64,000 nucleotides of DNA from Manihot esculenta (taxonomy: Eukaryota; Streptophyta; Magnoliopsida; Malpighiales; Euphorbiaceae), in contig NC_035169.2 in assembly GCF_001659605.2 (NCBI RefSeq), positions 15,686,263 through 15,750,262 on the forward strand, in the 5' to 3' direction. A model generated the notes under the pieces. The model saw nothing but the letters and a program-made list of their open reading frames with translations, ran no database searches and had not been told where the DNA came from. The position numbers and the translations under genes are program-made. This document shows positions 55,124 to 64,000 of the stretch, piece after piece (positions within the stretch are counted from its first letter, which is position 1; each line of letters opens with the position of its first letter).

Positions 55124-57735
55124 GATTACTCAGCGTTATGGTATTGCATTTTAGGGCAGACACATAATTAATTCTAATGTGAGGTATGATGATGCTAATA
55201 CACAGTCTAGAATGTGTCGTATTGAACAAAAATTAAATTATGAAGAATCAGTGATAAAAATTGTTCGTGTTATTAAATTGTCAACGCGTGATGACATGAT
55301 TATAAGAATTACTTTTAAACAACCGATGTTGGATAATGGTATATTGAAATATGGATTAACACAATTAAGTGATGACGAAGATGTGGATATGATGTTTGAT
55401 CATGTGCCGACAACTAGGCATGTAGATTTGATTGTATTATACGTAGATATTTTATCTTGTCATCATATAATAAAAGATGGAGGTGTTGGTCCTTCAATTA
55501 GTTGTGCAATTGTTGTGGAGGATAAAAGTGAAGAAAATATTCGGATAATAAGTGTATGGTTGTAGGCATAGAAACTTGTAATGAACTACAGAAAAAATGC
55601 ACAGAATGTTGGCTTGGGTGAAACTGATGATGATAGTGATTTTCGTGATAATCTTAATACTGATGGAGATGATCCTTGGATCGATGACGAAGAGGACATT
55701 CCAGGTGGTCAATTTAATGATGGTGATGATGATGATCTAAATTCTGTAATGTGTTTTAGTAGTGGTTATGAAAATCCTATTAGACCATTGATATTTTCAC
55801 TTCTGTATTCTAAAATCGATTTTGATGTAATGAGAGTTGATCCTTATGAAAAGGATCTATCGAATCTATTTTGAGATAAGTCGAACGAATTCTCTGTTGG
55901 AATGATATTTAGATCTCGAGAAGCTGTTGTGGCTGCTGTGAAAAAGTACCATATATTGCGACATCATCAATTTTATTATGATGAAACTAAGAGTAGGATA
56001 TATTTAATTAAGTGTGAAGATAAATTATCTGGTTGTCAGTGGCACTTTTGTGCATCTCGCAAAGAAATTAATGATGTTTGGAAGATAATAAGATATCATG
56101 ATCCGCACACATATAGAAACATAAATGTCAGTAAAAATCGCGGTCACCTTGATTATAGATTTATCTGTGCATTTATCTTATCCATGATTGAACAACAACC
56201 AGATATAAAGATTGCTACTCTTCAAGTTGAGATCAAAGATAAGATTGGATATGAACCGTCTTACAAGAAGACATGGATGGAAAAATAATTTGCAATTGAA
56301 AAAATTTTTGGTGGGAGAGGAGTCATATGGTCGATTGCATGAGTTCATGCATGCTATTGTGAATTTCAATTCTGAAACAGTTATCACAATTGAAGATGAT
56401 CCATATTGGATTAAAGGTCATTTGGATACAAACGTGTTTGATAGAATATGTTGGGCATTTAAACAATCAATTAAAGAATTTAAGTTTTGTAGGCTAGTAA
56501 TTTTTGTTGACGAAAGTTTTTTATATGGAAAATATAGTGGCTGTATTCTTTATACTACTGGGCTCGATGGAAATAATATGATATTTCCATTAGCATTTGC
56601 TTTAGTTGATAAAGAGGATAATGACAACTGAGGATAGTTCATGGATTGCCTTCGATTATATATGACTGATAGAGAAGATTTATGCATCCTACCTGACAGA
56701 CACATTAAAATTGAAAAAGCAATGCAAAAGAATTGATGACAGCTCTCATCAGCCAACCATCGATATTGCATTTGGCATATCTTGAGCAATTACAATATAA
56801 AATTTAAGAATGCCAATATGAAAGAGGCTTTGCACAGTGTAAGTCAGTCATTCAATTTTCATTTAAACATGTAATTCATTTTGTACAATTAATTCATGCA
56901 CAATACATTAACATTAATGTTAAGTACTTGTACTTTTCATTTTCAGTTAATCAGAATTAGAAGCAAAAATTTATGATGCCATGAACAAGATACGAGATAT
57001 CAGTTCTAAAACATTTGAGTGGACTCTTAAAAGACCTTTAGAAATTTAGACACGATCACATGATGGAGGAAAAAAGTATAAATCCATGACAATAAATACT
57101 ATTGAATCTATAAATGGGATGTTAAAGGGATTTCGTGCATTGCCCGTCACAGCTATGGTTGAAAAAATTTTCTATTAATGTGCTAACTACTTCGAATACA
57201 TTGCATGACATATTTGGATCAAATGCAAATGGGATATACTTTTACACACGCATGTGCAGAAATAATTTGAAATAATGAGATGAAAGAAGCAAGACATCAG
57301 GTGATATGATTTAGTAACGAGACTTTAATTTTTAAAATTCGTACTAGTGGCACCGGAAATAAGTAAGTTGTTAAACTGATTGAAGGTACATGCACGTGTG
57401 GTAAATTTTAAGAGATGCAAATTCCATGTTCATATGCCATAGGGATTATTATTAATACGTTGATACATACTACACCTTAGAATGCACACTAAAATATTAT
57501 GGCAGTATGTTCAATTCGTTAAGACATTCTGATTACTGGCCAGAACCTGATGATAAATCTCTAATCCTGGCATACAAAGAATTAGAAAAAAAAGTCATCC
57601 AAGAAATAGCAAAATTCAAAACGAAATAGATTGGAGGGCATCAAAGGTTTCTTTGATATCTAAAAATCATTGTACTACATGTGGAAAGTCTAGTCATAAT
57701 AAACAAATATGTGTCGTTAGGCATTGTTGATCTGT
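55124..57735 (+). pseudogene. Mutator-like (MuDR-type) transposase, degenerate
   Basis: Successive open pieces make up one MULE transposase. An N-terminal region (55179-55565; TFKQPMLDNGILKYGLTQLSDDEDV) is followed by an acidic linker (55581-55870). Next is a MuDR-type DNA-binding region (55902-56285; FRSREAVVAAVKKYHI, then CEDKLSGCQWHFCAS). The DDE core is at about 56480-56820: RLVIFVDESFLYGKYSG with the first Asp, GNNMIFPLAFALVD, then LPDRHIKIEKAM with the second, and HRYCIWHI. A possible 108-base intron (GT 56839 to AG 56946) separates the rest: INGMLKGFRALP, a SWIM-like CTCGKF segment and a late zinc knuckle CTTCGKSSHNKQIC (about 57670-57712). Stops and frameshifts are numerous, so it is inactive. 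Confidence 0.88.
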
Positions 57736-58495
57736 TTTATATTAATGTAAGATTATAATTTCTCTATATTATTTGTAATAAAATTTATTTTGTAAATTTT
57801 TATTGTTAGATAATATATTAACAACATCTACAAGTAGCAACAATTGTACAACAATAAAAAAAAACGCAAGACGATATTACATACCAGTGATAATAGATGA
57901 GTGATTAATAAATATGAAGATCCTCAAGGTCATACTTAGTATGGCATTAAAAGACATTTTGAAAACTTGTCGTGCTATGCGCTCATACAAAAAAGATATG
58001 CAAATCATATATTTGTAGGATATCATTAAAAAAACATACAAGATTTTAGTGACTCAATCGTTGTCGAAAAGTTTAAATGGGAAAAATTGTAGAATGTATG
58101 TTGTAAAATAAAAGCATATTATCATTTCTATGACGTAAATATATCAAAAGTAATTTTTGTTGACTTACTCCGAATGATAAATAACGAAATTAGACAGATT
58201 AATGAAGCATTGCAAATTGAAATAAATATTATGCGTAATCATCTTGATCATTATCATATACATAATTGCCCATATGAATGTGCAATGGCCAGTCAATATA
58301 CTTTATAGTTGATGAATGATATTATTATCGATCAAAATATTCTTGATTTTAGTGACGATGATGACAATGATTTTGTAAAATATTTGTCACGCTATTTACC
58401 TCTATATTGTTAGTGATTAAAAGAGATTACATATACAATTCAATGTATCTTATTATTATAACTTATTTAATCTAAAATTATGTTATTGTAGGATA
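57736..58495 (+). other. Region with coding-like remnants, unassigned
   Basis: AT-rich sequence up to about 57820, then interrupted frames. The longest coherent stretch (about 58120-58300) reads NNEIRQINEALQIEI and HNCPYECAMASQYTL. I recognise no family. Confidence 0.35.
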
Positions 58496-58960
58496 ATGTT
58501 TGATTTGAGATATATACTAGGTGACATATTTAGAATGACAGGACATTGTTGGGTACTGGATAACAATTTTATATATCCGTTAGATCCATATCAGTATAAT
58601 TCTGATAAAGTTTACAATATTATTAAATCTAAATTGTCATATAAAGTGGATCAGTCAACGACTTTATGTGAGGAGACTATTTCACTAAATATTAAAGTAA
58701 CAAAAGAAAAGGCGATTAATATGTCAATAAATAATATTAATCAATTCTGAATTGCGTTATATCGTATACGAGGTGAAAACAATCGTATTAAAATATGATT
58801 AAATAGGTGGTATTTTACATCCATAGTTGAAGATTTTAAGACAGATGGTGATATTAATCATTATCAAATTTTTTATAATTTAGGAAATGCACCAGAGTAT
58901 CAATCCAATATACCACTGTCGGATGATGATTATAATAATTGAAAACAATATTATAATAGT
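58496..58960 (+). pseudogene. Unassigned ORF remnant downstream of the MULE
   Basis: An 84-codon ORF (58496-58750) starting MFDLRYILGDIFRMTGHCWVLD, followed after a stop by more coding-like sequence (about 58790-58940, with NAPEYQSNIPLSDDDYNN). The frame bias suggests a former gene, perhaps a second gene of the MULE or a captured host fragment. I cannot name the family. Confidence 0.35.
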
Positions 58961-59251
58961 TTGTAAAATGTTTGAGTTGAAAATAATATTTTGGTGCATG
59001 AATAATTATGATCCTTATGTGAAGCTTTTTTTTTTAATGAAAATTCTTGAGCATATTATATTCATAACACCTCCACTGTGGATAACATAGCAATACAATT
59101 ATTTTATCACATACATTAAACTATAAATGCAAATAACATAAGAGCACAATTACTCTTCATTAGACATTTCTTCGTCAAATGCATAATTTGGATGGTTCAT
59201 TATATTTCTTACATAAGTTTTTGTGAGTTCACGATCAACCGCAGCTATTTA

Positions 59252-59623
59252 TTATTTTGCTAGTTTATATATGTAAAACCTGCAACGACGAAGCAAAAAT
59301 CTATTATTTTCTTTTCGAATTATACTAAGACTTTCTTCATATGCCTTTATATTATTCCTTGCCATGTTGAGAGAATGACATTTTATTACAGGAGCACTCA
59401 ATGTCTGCAAATCAGCAACAAGTTTGTTTGATTCGTCAATCCTAAAACTCCACTCTCTTCTTAAACCAGCATAATATTCTCTACGATCTCTATGCTTCTC
59501 ATTCTTATAGTTATCATTGAAAATTGGAAGCAACCACACTTGATCCTCTCTATTGAAGGATGAACTTTCAGCCATTCTTCTATGATCACATAAGGATGAT
59601 GAATGCTCTTTATTTATATACAA
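59252..59623 (-). CDS. Hypothetical protein, minus strand (about 108-123 aa)
   Basis: An open frame from either the first ATG (MYINKEH) or, more likely, MAESSSFN about 15 codons later. It is rich in Arg, Glu, Asn and Lys, with segments DRREYYAGLRREWSFRI and NNIKAYEESLSIIRKENN that look helical and possibly coiled. No membrane segment or signal peptide is seen, and no family is recognised. It lies between the MULE and PMD remnants, on the opposite strand. Confidence 0.4.
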   Translation of the reverse strand: MYINKEHSSSLCDHRRMAESSSFNREDQVWLLPIFNDNYKNEKHRDRREYYAGLRREWSFRIDESNKLVADLQTLSAPVIKCHSLNMARNNIKAYEESLSIIRKENNRFLLRRCRFYIYKLAK

Positions 59624-59693
59624 TATAAATTACAAGCATTACATGTGAATTATTTACTGAACTTGCAACTTAACTTTCCTGCAAAGTTGCATG

Positions 59694-60035
59694 TAACCTG
59701 TTCTGCACTATTACAATAATGACATATACTACGACTATGTATGTGACCTATTCTGATACATACTATAAAATTATGACATGTACTATTACCTTGTATGTGA
59801 CTTGTTCTGAAATATGATACAAAATTATGAAATGTAATATGACCTTGCATGTGACTTGTTCTGAAACATAATACAAAATTATGATATGTACTTCGGCCTT
59901 GCGTGTGACTTTTCTAATACATAGTACAAAATTATAACATGTACTATGACCTTGCATGTGACTTGTTCTGAAACATAATACAAAATTATGACATATACTT
60001 CGGCTTTGTATGTAAATTTTCTGATACATACTACT
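59694..60035. repeat. Tandem array of ~54-bp units, about six copies
   Basis: Units follow the form gtgacttgttctgaaacataatacaaaattatgacatgtact plus ~12 variable bases ending ccttgcat. The minus-strand frames across it are products of the repeat, not genes. Confidence 0.85.
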
Positions 60036-60240
60036 TTTTTGAATTTGACCCATAAATGCACAAATTGCATGCATACCATTGTGCTACTATCACATTTGGA
60101 AGTATCTGCTAACATTGCATGTTACTTGTACCTGCAAAGGTTGCTTGTCAGTTATTTTCCTTACAATTTGCAATTGCTTTATTAATGATAATTATTATAA
60201 ATTTATGACCTATTTGTTCACATTGTATTTTATAAATATG

Positions 60241-61560
60241 ACGAGCAGACAAAATTATCGTGATTACACGAGTCCGGGCCCTTCATGCTCAATCTTTATT
60301 GACACAACAACAGTCTCATAGATTGCAGTCGGTTTGGAATAAGAAAATTACAAATGAGCCACTATATTGTAAGCGATCTGCTAGTATTTTGAAGCAGGAT
60401 TTCCATCCCCATATTGAGGCATATCTTAGAATTTCTAGATTTTATGGTGCTGTCAGATTAGGATTCTTTTTGCTGGATCACCATTTAATTACAACATTGG
60501 TTGAGAGATAGTATCCAGAAACGCACACATTTATGATGCCAGTGGGAGAGTGTACAATTACTCTCGAGGACTTAGGTGTTATTTCGGGCCTACCTATGGA
60601 TGGAGATGTTGTTGTCGCTAACTTTATTTTAATTTGGATGATGCATTGTCAAAATCTTTTGGCTCTCGTACCTCCCGCTAATATAATGTTTAGTAACTCT
60701 TTGCCATTAAGTTGGTTAGTCGAAAATTTTAATAAGCTACCAGATGATGCTGATGAAAAAGTGGTCTAGAGACATATCCGTGCTTATATTTTGCGAATCA
60801 TTAGGGATTTGCTAGTATATTGTAAGCGATCTGCTAGTATTTTGAGCCACTATATTGTAAATGAGCCACTATATTGTAAATGAGCCACTATATTGTAAGC
60901 AATTTGCTAGTATTTTGAAGCAGGATTTCCACCCCCATATTGAGGCATATCTTAGAATTTCTAGATTTTATGGTGCTGTTAGATTAGGATTCTTTTTGCT
61001 GGATCACCATTTAATTACAATATTGGTTGAGAGATGGCGTCCAGAAATTCACACATTTATGATGCCAGTGGAAGAGTGTACAATTACTCTCCAGGACTTA
61101 GGTGTTATTTTGGGCCTACCTATAGATGGAGATGTTGTTGTCGCTAACTCTATTATAAATTGGATGATGCATTGTCAAGATCTTTTGGCTCTCGTACCTC
61201 CCACTAATATAATGCGTGGTAACTCTTTGTCATTAAGTTGGTTAGTTGAAAATTTTAATAAGCTACCAGATGATGTTGATGAAAAAGTGGTCTAGAGACA
61301 TACTTATGCTTATATTTTGCGAATCATTAGGGGTTCCTTTTTCACTGATAGAAACCCTAGTAGGATTAACCTAATATTTCTACCTCTTATTGCTAATTTA
61401 TATAGAGTCAGTATGTATGGTTGGGGTTCAGCTTCCCTTGCTTGGTTATATAGGAAGCTTTTTCGGGCCACTGATCCGAGAGTGTCTCAATTAGGTGGAG
61501 CCCTACACATTCTCCAAATATAGGCATGGGATCGATTTACTTCAATAACATTATCTATAA
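60241..61560 (+). pseudogene. Plant mobile domain (PMD) protein, 5' part, with internal duplication
   Basis: The sequence encodes the typical PMD core: YLRISRFYGAVRLGFFLLDHH, LVERWRPEIHTFMMPVEECTITLQDLGVILGLPIDGD, then PLSWLVENF and, after 61317, RINLIFLPLIANL and WGSASLAWLYRKLFRATD...QLGGALHILQI. The first part is present twice, at about 60350-60800 and 60876-61310, as a direct duplication of 526 bases. The first copy has a stop (about 60510), and both have a TAG after EKVV. PMD proteins include the MAIL1/MAIN family of Arabidopsis, involved in transcriptional silencing and genome stability, and PMD sequences are also carried by transposable elements in many plants. Its place behind a MULE transposase on the same strand makes a transposon-borne copy plausible. 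Confidence 0.85.
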
Positions 61561-61880
61561 ATATATGAGATCCATACAATAATGCTCCACTTAGAAGTCG
61601 GTTAGTATTTTATACTTTTTATTATATTATTATGTTTTGCATATGACGCATTCACATTAAATTTTTGAGTTTTTTTTATAACAATTTTAGGTGGAGTGAT
61701 GGATGACGTATCACTCAAGTCGTGATACATGTCTTGAAATAGAAATACGCTATAAATTTGACAGAATAAGCTATCTAGAGATATTATATAAAATATTTTA
61801 TGTGTTTTAATTCATATGATATTTTTTATATTATTGTAATAAATATATATATATTTTTTAGATGGTATGGGAGCCATATT
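61561..61880 (+). other. Probable introns of the PMD pseudogene
   Basis: AT-rich sequence with a short coding-like insert near 61690-61780 (WSDG...), flanked by T-rich acceptor-like stretches (about 61660-61690, 61850-61861). Confidence 0.45.
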
Positions 61881-62569
61881 CCGATTAACTCCTTACATCA
61901 TTACCATTGTATTGTATGCAAAGACGTGAAATTTGGAGAGCAGTGGTTCCCTTGATCTGCTTCCATGTAGTAGAATGGCATCAACCAGATAGAGTGTTGC
62001 GTCAATTTGGCATGCAACAACCAATACCAAATCTACCACTCCAGCCAGCTAATCTTCACAATTCATATCTACTGTCATCTGATAGTAATTGGATTACGGT
62101 TCATGCGCGTTGAATTACCATATGGGAAGATAGATGGCAGAGGATGGTTGAAGTAGTACCGTTAGATGGGCAACTTCATTATCATTCATAGTACGTGGAA
62201 TGGTATAGAAGAGTTTTCCGTTGATGGATATCTCATCGTGGTGTAGCTATTGACACAGTGATAATATTTTTATTATTCAATATATTCTTATATGTTTATA
62301 TTTATTTAAAATATCATTGTTTAATTATATAATGCCAACAGGAGGGCAGTATCGAGAATATTCATTTGATAAATCGACAGTTTCCTAATTCGGATACAGA
62401 TCTTATTGAAAAACAGACAACAATCATGTTCTATGCCATGGAGGAAGAGAAACGAATAACTAAGATACCTCCACCACAGCCTGCTCCTCTAGCACAACAT
62501 ATGCTAGATAACCCTGACGAGCCTGTTGACTCGCCGAGGAGACCTAGGCGTAGACGTAGCTCACGCTAA
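61881..62569 (+). pseudogene. PMD protein, 3' part
   Basis: IWRAVVPLICFHVVEWHQPDRVLRQFGMQQPIP is the usual C-terminal PMD block. It is followed by a stop and an interrupted stretch (WQRMVEVVP, about 62134), an AT-rich probable intron (62262-62340), and a last exon (62366-62569) ending in a basic tail (PRRPRRRRSSR). The breaks by stops confirm a pseudogene. Confidence 0.8.
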
Positions 62570-63298
62570 GAAACTGATGTTGATGCACATACTACTATTC
62601 CGACTAATGTTCTGAGATCTAAAGAAAATAGGGTTTCTAAGTGTGTATGTAAGCTTGGTCTAGAGGATCACATTTCCCTCTTTTATTCCTTTTTCTCTTG
62701 TTCTTTAATGACGCATAACCGCCACCCTGCTACAGTGCCACCTGTCCCTGTCATGCAGAGCCGTACATACGAGTGTACCTGCCTACCCATCCTCGTCATG
62801 CGGTCATTTAATTCCCCTTTAGCACGTGTGGTGGTAGGGTCGTGGCATAGCAGAGCATGTTCTCTTATTTTTCATCGCATCAAACGAGCTAGGCTACCTT
62901 TTGGTAGGTCTGAGCCCTCAGTCAGCCCGGCCTACCTTAGGTGCAGGTTGGATGGTTTATTGATGGGTCGGCCAGATTAATGGGCTCGGGTGGGCTTTGG
63001 GCCTATCTCTTTCTCCAAGGCTCAACCTCAGCCCGAATGCTGGAGGCCCAGCAGTCATCAAGTGCTCCTTTACCTCCTTAGTAGTTATTTCATGATTAAT
63101 GAGGGGGTAAATTACTAGGTCTCAATTATAACTGTGCGGCCCTAGGTGGGCTTCTGTCAAAACGTCTTTTCTTTATCTTTGCTCTTTTCAAATTCGTGTT
63201 CTCCATTTCTCTCCAGACTTTTCTTCTCGCTTTGCATCCTCTACTTCGTCTTTCCTCTCTTCTGCAAAACTTTTCTGAGGTACGTCTTCTGTTTCCTA
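62570..63298 (+). other. GC-richer spacer, possible leader or LTR of another element
   Basis: No gene. About 62700-63060 is less AT-rich with TGGGCTC/TGGGCTTTGGGCC motifs, then a pyrimidine-rich stretch (63150-63280) just before the ATG at 63299. This resembles the leader of a retroelement gene, without proof. Confidence 0.35.
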
Positions 63299-63526
63299 AT
63301 GGCTGCCGTTAGAATCCCCGATGTCGTAGATTTGAGGTCTACTGTCACCTCTGCCACTCTTACCAATTTCTTTTCTCTCGATTACCTAGACACCTCCATC
63401 TACAGTATTAGGGCTCCATATTACAATGAGAGGATTGTTCTTCCCATTCCTCTGCCAGCAGGTTTAATGGGACCCCAGCAAGGTTGCAGCTTAATCTTCT
63501 ATGTCAAGCAACGCGATTTGGTTTAA
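63299..63526 (+). pseudogene. Possible gypsy-type transposon N-terminal domain, truncated
   Basis: A 75-codon ORF from the ATG at 63299 (MAAVRIPDVVDLRSTVTSAT), preceded by a pyrimidine-rich leader. The order of a short IPDVVDLR-type start, then IYSIRAPYYNERIVLPIPLP, recalls the start of putative gypsy-type transposon proteins in plants. It stops after 75 codons and what follows on the right is a copia fragment in the opposite direction. The identification is tentative. Confidence 0.35.
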
Positions 63527-63532
63527 CCTAAG

Positions 63533-64000
63533 AATTAGATGACTTATTGAGTGTTCCAATGAAATTCTCATCTTCTCAATTTCTTCTTTGTTGAACTCTT
63601 TGAGCTCCACAACACTCAAATTTTGTGTAGCTCCTTAGTTTGTGAAATTTGTCAAGCAACATTGCTGATAACTTGGGTCTTCCCATATAGCTTAAAGCAA
63701 TTCTCTTTGGTATGATGAGGTTTCTTGTAGTAAGTTGCACCATAAGCCATCATGATCAGATTACTTGTCTTCTTGTTTTTATCACTTCTATCACCTAGCC
63801 TTTCTTCCAAAATGGTAAACTTGTTTTCTTTATATGCAATTTTCTCTAAGGTCATGGTTGATCCCTCAGATTGTTGGAATTCTAGCATTATTGTTCCACA
63901 ACTCTCTTTACCATGCACTAACGAGAATACCACACTTAAAGGTGGCAACTTCTTACTCAATGTTTGTGATGTCCCATATTGGTGGGAAATGAAAAGGTAA
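63533..64000 (-). pseudogene. Ty1/copia gag fragment
   Basis: Read leftward from the window edge: FSLVHGKESCGTIMLEF, then TYYKKPHHTKENCFKLYGK, the copia gag zinc knuckle with the first Cys replaced (YX2-type), and after a frame change FNKEEIEKMRISLEHS, the usual sequence after the knuckle. The 5' part is beyond 64000. Confidence 0.75.

Noticed and set aside
59763..60115. Minus-strand ORFs of 78-103 residues
   Set aside because: They are readings of the 54-bp tandem array.

Overview
The window is a transposon-dense stretch of plant nuclear DNA, most likely from a dicot; I see nothing that fixes the species. Almost everything recognisable is LTR retrotransposon, often one inside another, with a decayed Mutator-like (MULE) region and a plant mobile domain (PMD) pseudogene on the right. 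I see no rRNA gene, tRNA gene, CRISPR array or clearly intact single-copy host gene.

Left part (1-12745): the 3' half of an Athila-lineage Ty3/gypsy element (integrase, then a long env-position ORF with tandem SDLP-type repeats, then a structured non-coding tail) is joined at about 4612 to an inverted piece of an Athila-type LTR. This abuts a decayed Tekay-type (chromodomain) gypsy element, itself split by an Athila-type solo LTR (7005-8408, target duplication CCAGC). The Tekay element ends with its 3' LTR (9642-11740) inside another inverted Athila-type LTR, which in turn abuts a dead Ty1/copia polyprotein (12746-14073).

Middle part (14302-27685): AT-rich DNA with diverged tandem repeats and a possible CACTA terminus; a Tat-lineage deletion derivative in which a gag remnant runs straight into an integrase C-terminal tail; a 69-bp tandem array cut by a Tekay solo LTR (21047-23217); a pair of 533-bp direct repeats with promoter-like signals; and the 5' end of an Athila-type element on the minus strand (LTR, tRNA-Asp primer site, gag).

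Nest (27686-53183): one Tekay element (here called G4, target duplication AATAC) whose 5' LTR has received two further insertions. The first is a very young, non-autonomous 5953-bp element (NA, 28150-34102, target duplication CCCCA) with a single gag-derived ORF. The second is a complete 9538-bp Tekay element (G3, 34942-44479, target duplication ACAGA). Both Tekay elements use an initiator-tRNA-Met primer site and encode gag, protease, reverse transcriptase, RNase H, integrase and a C-terminal chromodomain, with one or two disabling lesions each.

Right part (53184-64000): the right flank of G4, a long AT-rich repeat region, a MULE transposase pseudogene, unassigned ORF remnants, a 54-bp tandem array, a PMD pseudogene with an internal 526-bp duplication, a weak gypsy-type N-terminal ORF, and a Ty1/copia gag fragment on the minus strand that runs off the edge.

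The signals I find most worth checking are non-coding: a covarying palindrome spread through Athila-type LTRs, leaders and even coding sequence; a second polypurine-like tract inside Athila-type elements; a hairpin minisatellite in Tekay LTRs with a paired deletion; and a possible leader intron in the Tekay elements. All divergence counts were made by eye.
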